A stretch of DNA of 64,000 bases from Nocardia carnea NBRC 14403 (GCF_000308515.1 NZ_BAFV01000029.1:161256-225255); one strand, 5' to 3'; shown: positions 6,746 through 17,331, counted from the first letter of the stretch. The notes: generated by a model not told the origin, from the letters alone. Program-made: numbers and translations.

Positions 6746-8323
6746 TCAGGAACCCACCACCGACTGCTGATCGGCCGGCGGTGTATACACCGATTCGTCG
6801 ACGTGCAACACCATGAAACCGTTATCGGAACAGGTCACGTAGAGATCGTTGCCCCGCCATTCCGGCGGCGACAGGCACCAGTCGGTCGAGACATCGCCGA
6901 AGGCGAGTTTGCCGGTCCGCGCGGAGAGCGCCTGCGACGGGTCGAACTGCCCCTCGAGTACTGCGCGGGCCGCACTGGGCGCCGTCATCGCCGGAATACC
7001 GAGCAGTGACGCCAGTGCATGCGGGGAGTTGGTCAGTTCGAGGTTGCGTCCGGTGCGCGCCGGTGGATTGAAATAGGCGATCTCCCGGATCGCGTGCGGG
7101 TCGCGGATATCGAACACCCGGATACCGGACGATATCCAGCCGCAGGCCAGTGCGGTGGGGTTCGCCGGCCGGTCGGCGGCACAGTAATGGGATTCGTACG
7201 CGAACACCGAACCGCCCATGGAGGAGGCGATACTGCTGTCCAGATGCTGCGGCAGGTTGATCTCCAGTTTCACTTTGGCGACGACCCGGGGGTCGGTGTC
7301 GTCGGAGACGTCGATCAGTTTCACGCCTCCTGAACCGCCCTCGTCGACGGTGTAGATATGGGGCCGGCCGTCGTAGGTGACCGGAATACTGTGCTGCGTG
7401 GCCCAGCCGTCGGACCAGAACATCCGCCCGAGATGATGCACCTGCGGGTTGGGGTCGCGCCGCTGTACCGCGCTGATATCGAGCACTGTTACGCCGCTGA
7501 GAGCCGACAGATACAGCCGGTTGCCGTCCGGGCTCACCCCGAAACCATGGGCGGTGATACCGGTGAGACCCTGCCAGACGACCCGCGGGTTCGCGGGATC
7601 GGTGAGATCGACCGCGCTGAGGAAACCGGGTGTGATCCCGGAGGCCCAGTAGGTGTTGCCGTCCGGGGAGAATCCACCCTCATGGGTCGTGATCGGCAGC
7701 GGCATACCGAGGTTTGTACCCGGGCCGGGGTTCAGCAGCCGTGGATGTGCGCAGTCGGAAATATCGTAGACCGACAGATATCCGGCCCCGACCAGCATCG
7801 GGACCCCGGTGCCCACCAACAGCTTGCGCCGGGCGTTCACCTTCAAGCTCTCCCAGGTACCGGCGACCATGGCCGGTTCGTTCAGGGTCACGGTCGGGCG
7901 CGGATGCGCCGGATCGGAGACATCGAGGACCTGCACCCCGCCGTTCTGGTGCAGCAGGTTCCCGGGGAAGAAGGTCCCCATATAGGCGCAGTGCTCGAAG
8001 CTGGTCGAGGTGATCCCGGCGCCGCGGCCGGCGAACTGGCCGACCATCGACATATTGCAGCGGTAGCCCTGGGTGCTGCGTCCACTGTCGCGATCGGCCG
8101 CCGGAACGTCGCCCTGCAGCCCGGGTTCGGGCATGGCGCCGGGGCCGCATTCGGCGCGCGGTACGGCGGTACGGCCCACGTCGAGGAACTCCCGGACCTC
8201 GTTGTGGATATCGGCCTGCAGATCCGCTGTGGCGCTACCCGGCAGCAGAATCGCGGTGACCACCGTGACCACGCCGAGCACGACCGCTCTGGTCCGATGG
8301 AATTCTCCGAAGGGACGCCCCAT
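6746..8323 (-). CDS. Secreted LVIVD-repeat beta-propeller protein
   Basis: 525 residues. It begins with a Sec-type signal peptide: basic start, hydrophobic AVVLGVVTVVTAILL, then a small-residue cleavage region near ATA. The rest is built of repeats resembling LVIVD propeller blades, such as GVQVLDVSDPAHPRP, LSVYDISDCAHPRL, LSAVDLTDPANPRVV, VTVLDISAVQRRDP, VKLIDVSDDTDPRVV and IRVFDIRDPHAIREI. This fits an extracellular six- or seven-bladed propeller. LVIVD proteins lack a proven common function; adhesion or ligand binding is often suggested. No partner gene is adjacent. Confidence 0.85.
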   Translation of the reverse strand: MGRPFGEFHRTRAVVLGVVTVVTAILLPGSATADLQADIHNEVREFLDVGRTAVPRAECGPGAMPEPGLQGDVPAADRDSGRSTQGYRCNMSMVGQFAGRGAGITSTSFEHCAYMGTFFPGNLLHQNGGVQVLDVSDPAHPRPTVTLNEPAMVAGTWESLKVNARRKLLVGTGVPMLVGAGYLSVYDISDCAHPRLLNPGPGTNLGMPLPITTHEGGFSPDGNTYWASGITPGFLSAVDLTDPANPRVVWQGLTGITAHGFGVSPDGNRLYLSALSGVTVLDISAVQRRDPNPQVHHLGRMFWSDGWATQHSIPVTYDGRPHIYTVDEGGSGGVKLIDVSDDTDPRVVAKVKLEINLPQHLDSSIASSMGGSVFAYESHYCAADRPANPTALACGWISSGIRVFDIRDPHAIREIAYFNPPARTGRNLELTNSPHALASLLGIPAMTAPSAARAVLEGQFDPSQALSARTGKLAFGDVSTDWCLSPPEWRGNDLYVTCSDNGFMVLHVDESVYTPPADQQSVVGS

Positions 8324-8452
8324 TGCATCCTCGCGCTTCCCGAGCTACCTCGTCCGACCCGCCCGGACGGTATTTGGGACACCATCCGGAATTGTCCAGT
8401 GATGGTAGCGATTCGGAGCCCGCCCGAAGAGGGCTTTCGCCGAATGCGGTGT

Positions 8453-9349
8453 TCAGTCCAGGGCTGCCAACAGGGATTCGCAGGAATCCAGCAGCCGGCG
8501 GCGCAGCACCTCGGCCCGGTCCGCGATCGCGCTCTGTGCCCGGACGTAATCGGCGCGGCCGGCGGGGGTTTCGATCGGTACGGGCTCGTAACCGTAATCC
8601 CGCAGATCGTACGGGCTTGCCCGCATATCGAGTTCGCGGGCATCACGAGCCAGGGAAAAACAGTCCAGCAGCAGATCCGAGCACACCAGCGGGCTGAGCT
8701 TGAAGCACCACTTGTACAGGTCCATATTCGCGTGCAGGCAGCCCGGTTGTTCGACGAGCGGCTGGTCGTCGCGGGTGAGATGCCGGTTGTTACGGCCCAC
8801 GGCGGGCGGGGTGAAGAAGCGGAACGCGTCGAAATGGGTACAGCGCACCGGCATCGACTCCAGGACGGCATCGGTACCCGCCGCCCCCAGCCGCAGCGGG
8901 ACCGAATCGTGACGGACCTCGCCGCTGCGGTACACCATCGCCCATTCGTGCAGGCCGAAACAGGACAGCTGGGCCGGTCGGGAGGCGGTCGCACGCAACA
9001 ATCCGGCGATATAGGCCACGGTATCGCCGCGGGCGCGCAGGAACCGCGGATCGGCGGTCACCACGGGTCCGGAGACGGTGCCGGTCCCGTCGAGCCGGTG
9101 ATAACCGCGCAGACCGCTGTACTCGGCGGCGCCGCGTAAGGCGACGCCGTATCCGGGGTGCCAGCGGCGCAGTTGCGCCGGACGATGCCCGTAGTAGGTC
9201 CACAGGAAGTCGAGCACCGGGTGGCGGGTTCCGGTGGCTCGCCGGCGCAGATATTCACCGGCGAGTTCATCGGCGCGGGCGGCGTGCGCGGTGGCACGTG
9301 GCCGCCACTCGGATTCGGCGAGGACCGCCACACCGGTACCGACCGTCAT
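8453..9349 (-). CDS. Conserved actinobacterial protein often named 3-methyladenine DNA glycosylase
   Basis: 298 residues. Proteins like this, next to the CNNM/CBS genes of nocardiae, are commonly labelled 3-methyladenine DNA glycosylase. I see no helix-hairpin-helix glycosylase motif that would prove the activity. Notable segments are VLDFLWTYYGHRPAQLRRWHPG, GLHEWAMVY, CTHFDAFRFF, and the Cys/His-containing QPGCLHANMDLYKWCFKLSP. The start ATG at 9349 overlaps the stop of the upstream CBS gene by 4 bases (ATGA), so translation is coupled to the two transporter genes. Enzymatic function should be treated as unproven. Confidence 0.6.
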   Translation of the reverse strand: MTVGTGVAVLAESEWRPRATAHAARADELAGEYLRRRATGTRHPVLDFLWTYYGHRPAQLRRWHPGYGVALRGAAEYSGLRGYHRLDGTGTVSGPVVTADPRFLRARGDTVAYIAGLLRATASRPAQLSCFGLHEWAMVYRSGEVRHDSVPLRLGAAGTDAVLESMPVRCTHFDAFRFFTPPAVGRNNRHLTRDDQPLVEQPGCLHANMDLYKWCFKLSPLVCSDLLLDCFSLARDARELDMRASPYDLRDYGYEPVPIETPAGRADYVRAQSAIADRAEVLRRRLLDSCESLLAALD

Positions 9350-10413
9350 TCGGCTACCCGGTGCGTTGCATCGCGCACCGTACCGACGAACTGTTCGACC
9401 AGATCCTCGAGCGCCACGATCCCGACCGTGTTCCCCCGGGCGTCGACCACCCGGCCCAGATGACTGCTGGTGCGGCGCAGCCGCGCCAGCGCCTCGTACA
9501 GGGTGGTGCCCAGCAGTACGGTCGGCAGCGGCCGGATATCGGTGCGCGGGATCTCGGTAGTCGGTCCGGCCGACTCGTCGGAGACCTTGTCCAGCACATC
9601 CTTCACATGCAGGTACCCGACCAGCGACCCGTCCGCGGCCCGCACCGGATACCGGGAGAACCCGGTTTCGGCGACGGCGGTTTCGATATCGCCGAGCGTG
9701 GTACCGCCCGCTCCCCGTAACGGCACGGTGCGCATCCGGTGCAGCGGAACCATGACCTCGGCCACGAACCGCTCCCCGGTGCCCAGGGCCTGGGTGAGAC
9801 GGCGGTGTTCCTCCTCGTCCAGCAGCCCCTCGGACCGTGATTCGCCGATCATCTCGGCGAGTTCATCGCTCGAAACCGCGGATTCGAGTTCGTCCTTCGG
9901 TTCGATCCGCAGCATGCGCAGCGTCGCGTTGGCCGCGAAGTTGTAGAGCGCGATGAGCGGCCGGGCGATCCGCAACCAGGCCAGATGCACCGGCACCAGC
10001 AACAGCGCACTGCGCTCCGGACCGGCGAGCGCGATGTTCTTCGGGATCATCTCGCCCAGCAGGATATGCAGGATCACCACGATGGTCAGCGCCACCACGA
10101 ACGACACCGGATGCAGCAGCCCCTCCGGCAGACCCACCAGTTCGAAGGGGTATTCCAGCAGATGCGCGACCGCGGGTTCGCCGACCCGGCCCAGCAGAAT
10201 CGAACAGATGGTGATGCCGAGCTGAGCGGCCGCCAGCATCATCGAAAGGTTCTGACCGGCCCGGATCACGGTATCGGCATTACGTTTGCCCTGCGCGGCG
10301 AGCGCCTCGAGCCGGTCGCGCCGGGCCGAGATCAGCGCGAATTCCGCGCCGACGAAGAAAGCGTTCCCGGCGAGCAGCAGCACGGTGAACCCGACAGCGA
10401 ACAGATCACCCAT
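9346..10413 (-). CDS. CNNM/hemolysin C-like membrane protein with CBS domains (Rv1841c-like)
   Basis: 355 residues from ATG at 10413. An N-terminal DUF21/CNNM transmembrane domain (residues 1-~190) includes LAAAQLGITICSILLGRVGEP and ILLGEMIPKNIALA. It is followed by two CBS domains (MVPLHRMRTVP to the C-terminus). CNNM proteins move or sense Mg2+ or related divalent cations, with the CBS pair binding adenine nucleotides. The start overlaps the stop of the related upstream gene by 8 bases. The pair corresponds in order to M. tuberculosis Rv1842c-Rv1841c. Confidence 0.9.
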   Translation of the reverse strand: MGDLFAVGFTVLLLAGNAFFVGAEFALISARRDRLEALAAQGKRNADTVIRAGQNLSMMLAAAQLGITICSILLGRVGEPAVAHLLEYPFELVGLPEGLLHPVSFVVALTIVVILHILLGEMIPKNIALAGPERSALLLVPVHLAWLRIARPLIALYNFAANATLRMLRIEPKDELESAVSSDELAEMIGESRSEGLLDEEEHRRLTQALGTGERFVAEVMVPLHRMRTVPLRGAGGTTLGDIETAVAETGFSRYPVRAADGSLVGYLHVKDVLDKVSDESAGPTTEIPRTDIRPLPTVLLGTTLYEALARLRRTSSHLGRVVDARGNTVGIVALEDLVEQFVGTVRDATHRVAE

Positions 10414-11800
10414 GGTGGTACTCCCGTCCGGCCGGCTGCTGTTCGCGTTCGAGCGATCGGTCGTCGACCGGTACGAGCCGGACCCGGTCCACGCGGCGCC
10501 CGTCCATCCGATCGACACGGGCGAGCCAACCACCCGGGCCGTCGATATGGCGGCGGTCGTGGCCGTGCCGCTGCGGCAGAACGACGATATCGCCGGCCGC
10601 CGGGATCCGGCCGAGCCTGGTCAGCACCAGACCGCCGAGGGTTTCGTATTCGCCCTCGGGAGCCTGGTAGCCGGTGGCCCGGGAGACCTCGTCGATCCGG
10701 AGCAGCCCGGAACAGTCCCAGCCGTCGGAGACGCGGCGGACATCGCGTTCTTCCTCGTCGTGTTCGTCGCGGACATCGCCGAGGATCTCCTCGATGATGT
10801 CCTCCATGGTCACCAGGCCGGCGGTGCCGCCGTATTCGTCGACCACCAGCGCGACCTGCATACCGTCGGCCCGGACCCGTTCGAGCACTTCGTCCCCGTC
10901 CAAGCTGGCGGGTACGACGGGAACGGGTTGCGCGATCTGTGCCAGACCCACCCCGGCACGGGTGCGCGCCGGATGGGTGAAGGCCTGTTTGACGTGGACC
11001 ACGCCGAGCGTGTTGTCCAGATCGCCGTCGATCACCGGGAACCGGGAGAAACCGGTGCGGGCGGCGGCGGCCAGCAGATCGCCGATGGTATCGGTGCGTT
11101 CGAGCGCCTCGATCTTGACGCGGGGCGTCATGAGTTCTTCGGCACTGCGCGCCCCGAACTGCAACGACCGGTCCAGGATCTGGGCGGTGCGCTGATCGAG
11201 CGCGCCGTGCTGGGCCGAGGTACGCACGAGCGAACCGAGTTCCTGCGGCGACCGCGCCGAGCGCAGTTCCTCGGCCGGTTCCACGCCGAGACGGCGCACC
11301 ACCCAGTTCGCCGTGCCGTTGAGGAATTGGATCATCGGTTTGAACACCGTCGAGAACGCCACCATCGGTCCCGCGGTGGTGCGTGCGGTGGCCAATGGTG
11401 CCGCGATCGCGATGTTCTTCGGTACCAGTTCCCCGTAGATCATCGACAGTGAGGTCGCCAGGATCAGGGCGAGAACCAGCGAGATACCGGTCACCGCGGA
11501 ATCGGGGATGCCGACCAGGCCGAACAGCGGTGCCAGCAACCGGGCCAGCACCGGCTCGGCGATATAGCCGGTGATCAGGGTGGTGATGGTGATTCCGAGC
11601 TGGGCCCCGGACAACTGGAACGACAGTGTGCGATGGGCCTGCCGGACCGCGCGGGCCCGGACATCACCGTCGCGGGCATGCGCTTCGACGGTGCTGCGTT
11701 CCAAGGCGGTGAGGGAGAATTCGGCGGCCACGAACAGGGCGGTGCCCGCGGTCAGCGCGACGAACCCGATCAGGCTCGCAATGGTGAGTACGACGGTCAT
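10406..11800 (-). CDS. CNNM/hemolysin C-like membrane protein with CBS and CorC domains (Rv1842c-like)
   Basis: 464 residues. The DUF21 transmembrane domain (residues 1-~200) has SGAQLGITITTLITGYIAEP and MIYGELVPKNIAIA. Two CBS domains follow (MTPRVKIEALERTD; GVVHVKQAF; VVDEYGGTAGLVTMEDIIEE). A C-terminal CorC/HlyC transporter-associated domain is indicated by YETLGGLVLTRLGRIP. It is the longer, upstream member of the pair; its shorter partner lacks most of the CorC domain. Likely a divalent cation transporter or regulator. In the ~250 bases upstream (11801-12048) I see no clear regulatory element. Confidence 0.92.
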   Translation of the reverse strand: MTVVLTIASLIGFVALTAGTALFVAAEFSLTALERSTVEAHARDGDVRARAVRQAHRTLSFQLSGAQLGITITTLITGYIAEPVLARLLAPLFGLVGIPDSAVTGISLVLALILATSLSMIYGELVPKNIAIAAPLATARTTAGPMVAFSTVFKPMIQFLNGTANWVVRRLGVEPAEELRSARSPQELGSLVRTSAQHGALDQRTAQILDRSLQFGARSAEELMTPRVKIEALERTDTIGDLLAAAARTGFSRFPVIDGDLDNTLGVVHVKQAFTHPARTRAGVGLAQIAQPVPVVPASLDGDEVLERVRADGMQVALVVDEYGGTAGLVTMEDIIEEILGDVRDEHDEEERDVRRVSDGWDCSGLLRIDEVSRATGYQAPEGEYETLGGLVLTRLGRIPAAGDIVVLPQRHGHDRRHIDGPGGWLARVDRMDGRRVDRVRLVPVDDRSLEREQQPAGREYHHG

Positions 11801-12048
11801 ATCCCCACCACCCGGCGGGCATCGGCAACGACGGCCGGACGAACAGGTGGTCGGTGGAGGGTCGTGCGGAGGGGGACGCCGGGTCTGTCACCCGGCTCGA
11901 TAGATGAGCCCTCCTGAGTGGCGCCCTCGGACGCGGGTGACAACTGGTTCCTTTCGTCCTGGTGAATTCACGGCCGGCAACCGCCGACGCACCTCATGGT
12001 ACCGGCCCGTACACCGGGGTGCACGGGCCGGTCGGCGGGGCCGCCCGC

Positions 12049-13548
<1,500 letters not shown>

Positions 13549-13669
13549 TCAGGTGTGGACTTCGCTTCGGTGACCGGCGACTACCGCGGTCGCGGGAACA
13601 GTGCACGCGGGGGCACAGTGCCCATACAGCTGTTCCGGTGGCCGTTGTGATGGAGGGCCGCGGGGACGA

Positions 13670-15007
13670 TTACTTCGTCCGGCGTCGATGTGGGCGGCGT
13701 GACCGGGGCGGGTCGGCGGTGCGGTACCCGCGTCCGGCTCCGCTTCGCGGGCGGGTATGGCCGGGGGCTGCCGGTTCGGGGGCCGCGGGTGTGCCCGCGG
13801 GGGAGCGAGCGCCGGTGAGCTGCTGGAGTTCCCGGTCCTGTGGCCCGACGGTGTGGGTCACCACGTCGACGCCCGCTGCCTCGGTGAGGGCGGTGACCTC
13901 GGCGCGCTGATCCGGGGTCACCACGGTGACCACCGAGCCGGTGGCGCCGGCGCGCGCGGTACGCCCGGCGCGGTGGACGTAGTCCTTCGGGTCGGTGGGC
14001 GGATCGGCGTGGACGACCAGGGAAACCGCGTCGACGTGGATGCCGCGGGCGGCGATATCGGTGGCGACCAGGGCCGGTACCGCACCGTCCGCGAACGCTG
14101 CCAGGGTGCGCAGCCGCCGGTTCTGCGCTTTGCCGCCGTGCAGGGCGGCCACCGTAACGCCTTGGTCGCGTAGTCGGCGGGTGAGTTTCTCGGCACCGTA
14201 CTGCGTGCGTACGAACAGCAGCGTGCGCCCTTCGCGGGCGGCGATTCGCGCGAGCACGGCGGGTTTGTCGGCCGTTTCGACGTAGAGCAGATGGTGGACG
14301 GCGACGGCTGCCGTGGGTTCGGGGGCGACGCTGTGGGTGACCGGGTTGCGAAGATAGTGCCGGACGAGGTCCTGGACGGATTCGTCGTCGAGGGTCGCCG
14401 AGAACAGCAGCCGCTGCCCGTCGGAGGGGGTCGCGTCCAACAGGTGCCGCACCTGGGGCAGGAAACCGAAATCGGCCATATGGTCGGCCTCGTCGACGGC
14501 CGTGACCCGCACTGCATCCAGTACCGCGGCACCCTGCTCGACCAGGTCGGTGAGCCGGCCCGGGGTGGCGATCAGCAGGTCGATACCGCGCTGCAGTTTG
14601 TCGGCCTGGCGGCTCGCCGGCATACCACCGACCGCGGTACCCAGCCGCAGACCCAGTGCGAAGGGTTCCAGCGCGCGTTCGATCTGCAGGGCCAGTTCGC
14701 GGGTGGGCGCCAGGATCAGCCCGCGCGGGGACCGGGGAATCGCGGGCCGCCCGGCGAGGCGGGCCAGCATGGGCAGCCCGAAGGCGAGAGTTTTGCCCGA
14801 CCCCGTCGGTGCGCGGCCCAGGACATCGCGACCCGCCAGGATGTCGGGAACGGCCGCTTCTTGGATGGGTAGTGGGTCGGTGAGACCTTCGCGCCGCAGC
14901 GCCTGGACCGTCAGTACCGGCAGGCCCAGCCGGGCGAACGGCGGACGGGCGGGCGAAGCCGTGGAATCCGGTGACTGCCGCTCCGGGACGGATATCGGAT
15001 CAGGCAC
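13670..15007 (-). CDS. DEAD-box RNA helicase
   Basis: 445 residues with the full set of DEAD-box motifs: a Q-motif region (LPIQEAAVPDIL), Walker A APTGSGKT, Ia APTRELALQ, Ib TPGRLTDL, the DEAD box VDEADHMADFG, SAT in LLFSATLDDE, and motif VI HRAGRTARAG. A basic, Pro/Arg-rich tail (RPRSGAGRGYR...) probably binds RNA. The chosen GTG start at 15007 overlaps the upstream M56 peptidase stop by 8 bases, so the two are translationally coupled. It occupies the place that gnd1 has in M. tuberculosis. Confidence 0.93.
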   Translation of the reverse strand: MPDPISVPERQSPDSTASPARPPFARLGLPVLTVQALRREGLTDPLPIQEAAVPDILAGRDVLGRAPTGSGKTLAFGLPMLARLAGRPAIPRSPRGLILAPTRELALQIERALEPFALGLRLGTAVGGMPASRQADKLQRGIDLLIATPGRLTDLVEQGAAVLDAVRVTAVDEADHMADFGFLPQVRHLLDATPSDGQRLLFSATLDDESVQDLVRHYLRNPVTHSVAPEPTAAVAVHHLLYVETADKPAVLARIAAREGRTLLFVRTQYGAEKLTRRLRDQGVTVAALHGGKAQNRRLRTLAAFADGAVPALVATDIAARGIHVDAVSLVVHADPPTDPKDYVHRAGRTARAGATGSVVTVVTPDQRAEVTALTEAAGVDVVTHTVGPQDRELQQLTGARSPAGTPAAPEPAAPGHTRPRSGAGRGYRTADPPRSRRPHRRRTK

Positions 15008-15938
15008 GGAAGAGCCGGCTCAGCTCGACGAGCCAGGGAATCGCGACGGCCAGTGTCGGCACCACCAGGATGGCGAGCGAAGCGAGATAGGCGGCGCCGG
15101 CGATACGCATATCGCCGAGCGGCCCGGCCAGGCGCTGGATCCGGATGAGGGTGCTCGGACCGCCGACCGCGAGCGCACCCTGCGGGGCGGTGGATTTCGA
15201 ACAGGCGACCAGTGCCCGGGCCAGCGGTTTGGGTCCGGTCACCTTCACCGCGGAATCGTCGGCCAGGAGTTCGATCAGCAGTTTCACCGAATCCAGTGCC
15301 GATTTGCTGCGGACGAAGCGGGGGAAGGCTTCGTGCGCCGCGGTGAACGCCTCGAGTACCAGATCGTGGCGGGCCCGCAGATGCGACCGTTCGTGGCTGA
15401 GGATGGCGGTCAGTTCCTGTTCGGTGAGATTGTCCAGGGTGCCCGCACTCACCACGACCCGGCGCCGCAGGCCCGGCAGGCAGTAGGCGATGGGCTCGGT
15501 GGCCGAGAGCACCCGGATATCGGCGGCGCGGCGGACCGGCCCGCTCTGGTCGAGCAGATCCACGAGCATGCGGTGGCGGGCCCGCCGCCGCCGGGTGTGG
15601 ATCCCGACCCTGATCGACGCGTAGACCAGCCGCGCGCCGACCAGCAGGGTCAGCATGAAAACCGAGACATAGGCCAGCCACAGCGGCAGGCCGAGCGCAT
15701 CGATTTCATCGGTGGGCTTGGTGGTCGGCCGGCCGTCGGGGCCGGGGACCAGGAGTTCGGCGGCGATGGCGAGCCCGGAACTGAAGGCGCTGAGCACGGC
15801 CGCCAGTGCGATGGCCTGCCAGAGGACGAGTGCGGCCCGCGGCACCCGGTAGGTCCAGGTTGCACGGCTGAGCGCCTCCGGGACCGGACCGGCGAGAAGC
15901 AAGGCAAGTACGGCGAATGCCGGTGCTGCTGCGTTCAT
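15000..15938 (-). CDS. M56-family membrane metallopeptidase (BlaR1-like, Rv1845c-like)
   Basis: 312 residues with transmembrane segments at the start (AAPAFAVLALLLAG), in the middle and at the end. The zinc peptidase motif is HERSH within AILSHERSHLRARHD. It lacks the C-terminal penicillin-sensor domain of true BlaR1. Proteins of this family usually cleave or control a BlaI repressor, encoded directly upstream here (stop 38 bases before this start). It corresponds to M. tuberculosis Rv1845c, part of the BlaI regulon. Confidence 0.9.
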   Translation of the reverse strand: MNAAAPAFAVLALLLAGPVPEALSRATWTYRVPRAALVLWQAIALAAVLSAFSSGLAIAAELLVPGPDGRPTTKPTDEIDALGLPLWLAYVSVFMLTLLVGARLVYASIRVGIHTRRRRARHRMLVDLLDQSGPVRRAADIRVLSATEPIAYCLPGLRRRVVVSAGTLDNLTEQELTAILSHERSHLRARHDLVLEAFTAAHEAFPRFVRSKSALDSVKLLIELLADDSAVKVTGPKPLARALVACSKSTAPQGALAVGGPSTLIRIQRLAGPLGDMRIAGAAYLASLAILVVPTLAVAIPWLVELSRLFRA

Positions 15939-15976
15939 CGACTCTGCTCACTGCGTTGTGGGGCCAGGGTCCGAGC

Positions 15977-16366
15977 TCACTGCGGCGGTGCGGTGTCCTC
16001 GGTTGCTTCGAGCTTAGCGAGCGCATCCCGCAGGGCCGCAGCCTCGTCCTTCCCGACCTGCTCCACGAAATGCACCAGGGCCGCTGCCCGGCTGCCGGCC
16101 TCGTCGGCTTGCTGCAGCGCATCCATCATGAGTCCGGCGACCAGTTCGTCGCGGCTGTGTACCGGAGCGTACCGGTGGGCGCGGTCGTCGCGCCGTTGCA
16201 CCACGAGATTCTTCTTCGCCAGTCGCTGTAGCACAGTCATCACCGTGGTGTACGCGAGTTCACGGCGCGCCGACAGGGCCTCGTGCACCTGCCGGACCGT
16301 TTGTGGTTCGTCGGCCGACCACAACTGGTCCATAACCGCTTTCTCGAGTTCACCAAGTCCAGCCAT
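15977..16366 (-). CDS. blaI: BlaI/MecI-family repressor (Rv1846c-like)
   Basis: 129 residues, the standard size. A winged-helix domain covers residues 1-~75: GELEKAVMDQLW, QTVRQVHEAL, LAYTTVMTVLQRLAKKNLV. A C-terminal dimerization helix follows. BlaI binds DNA as a dimer and is released when its membrane peptidase partner is activated. It is the first gene of the blaI-M56-helicase transcript, and a BlaI-type dyad lies just upstream, suggesting autoregulation. Confidence 0.93.
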   Translation of the reverse strand: MAGLGELEKAVMDQLWSADEPQTVRQVHEALSARRELAYTTVMTVLQRLAKKNLVVQRRDDRAHRYAPVHSRDELVAGLMMDALQQADEAGSRAAALVHFVEQVGKDEAAALRDALAKLEATEDTAPPQ

Positions 16367-16400
16367 CTTTCGATTTTACGACTTCAACGACACTTGGGCG

Positions 16401-16417
16401 TACTACAGGGTGTCGTA
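16401..16417. promoter_or_regulatory. Probable BlaI operator
   Basis: TACTACAGGGTGTCGTA is a 17-base dyad (TACTACA, 3-base spacer, TGTCGTA) with the ACA...TGT core typical of BlaI/MecI sites. It lies 35 bases upstream of the blaI start, where it would overlap the promoter. Confidence 0.5.
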
Positions 16418-16522
16418 ACGTCGTGGGATTGGTCATAGCTCACAGTTCGCCCGCTCGGGCGGTGATTCCGGGGGTGGTGCGAGACCGGCGTTCTACGCAT
16501 TCGATTCGTTTGCGCGAAATAC

Positions 16523-16552
16523 TTGCCAGGTCTGGTTAGGCTAACCTATCTT
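16523..16552 (+). promoter_or_regulatory. Iron-regulated promoter with IdeR/DtxR box
   Basis: TTGCCA (16523-16528) and TATCTT (16547-16552) form a -35/-10 pair with an 18-base spacer. The spacer and the -10 are covered by an IdeR-type box at 16531-16549, TCTGGTTAGGCTAACCTAT, 16 of 19 matches to TTAGGTTAGGCTAACCTAA. Iron-loaded IdeR should repress the following gene. Confidence 0.75.
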
Positions 16553-16595
16553 TCGATCAAGCCGTTGCTGCAACGCCGATCCCGAGGAGGTTCGA

Positions 16596-17303
16596 ATGTC
16601 CGAACTGGCCACTGTGCGCATCCCCCGTCCCTACGACGCGGCATTCGGTTCGGCATGTTCCCGGCTGCGGTCGCTGCAGCCGGAGCATCCGCGGGTGTAC
16701 GCCGCCGCGGCCATGGCCGATCAAGGCAAGCGGCGCTGGTGGGCGCTGTCCACCGGTTTGCGTGAGGGGCGGATCGACCTGATGTACCGGCGGCACGCCG
16801 CCGAGATGATCAGCGCGACCGCGGCCGCCGAGGTGGTCGCCACCGCCCTGATCCATGCGGTGGTCGGCCGGGTCGCGGCGCTGTGGGTCGCCGACGGTCG
16901 GGCCTGGGATCCCGGACTGGAGAACATCTGGATCCATACCGACAACGACGGTGGTATCGACTGGGCGGGTCTGGCCGATACGACGATTCGCGTAGTGGAC
17001 GGGGATCCGCTGGCCGATGCACCGGGTGTGGTGACACTGCCGTGTGAGCGCGCGATGTGGGTATGGCTCGCCTACCGCTGTGAACCGTCGCTCCTGCTGG
17101 TGCAGGGTGCGCTGGCCCGGTGTGCCGGGTTGAGCCCGCGGCGCTTCTGGGCGTTGGTTGCCGAATCCGTGTGTGGCGCCACGACCTACGTTCCCGCGCT
17201 GGCGGGGGCCGATCCGGTGGCGGGCGCCCGGCGTGGGGAGGGCCTGCTGACAGCCCTCGAGGATCGCGGGCTGGCAATCCGGCGCGCCCAACGTGTTGCC
17301 TAG
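16596..17303 (+). CDS. IdeR-controlled protein of unknown function
   Basis: 235 residues, soluble, not recognised. It starts at ATG 16596 after a strong GAGGAGG site. Features include a long Ala-rich helical region (MISATAAAEVVATALIHAVVGRVAALWVAD), WLAYRCEPSLLLVQGALARCAG, and SPRRFWALVAESVCGATTYVP. Siderophore-iron reductases of the FhuF type come to mind because of the iron box, but the terminal CCxxC [2Fe-2S] motif of that family is absent; only scattered cysteines are seen. The M. tuberculosis region between Rv1846c and Rv1847 has no counterpart that I know of. Iron-starvation expression is a fair prediction; biochemical role is not. Confidence 0.7.
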   Translation: MSELATVRIPRPYDAAFGSACSRLRSLQPEHPRVYAAAAMADQGKRRWWALSTGLREGRIDLMYRRHAAEMISATAAAEVVATALIHAVVGRVAALWVADGRAWDPGLENIWIHTDNDGGIDWAGLADTTIRVVDGDPLADAPGVVTLPCERAMWVWLAYRCEPSLLLVQGALARCAGLSPRRFWALVAESVCGATTYVPALAGADPVAGARRGEGLLTALEDRGLAIRRAQRVA

Positions 17304-17325
17304 TTAGGTAAGCCTGACCTATACT
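17296..17325 (+). promoter_or_regulatory. Second iron-regulated promoter with IdeR box
   Basis: TTGCCT (17296-17301) and TATACT (17320-17325) are 18 bases apart, and an IdeR-type box TTAGGTAAGCCTGACCTAT occupies 17304-17322. The layout is the same as at 16523-16552. The -35 overlaps the stop codon of the preceding gene, so this is a separate transcription start pointing right, near 17332. Confidence 0.7.
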
Positions 17326-17331
17326 TGGAAG

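Noticed and set aside
16596..17303. FhuF-type ferric reductase call
   Set aside because: The iron box invites it, but the defining C-terminal CCxxC cluster motif is absent.
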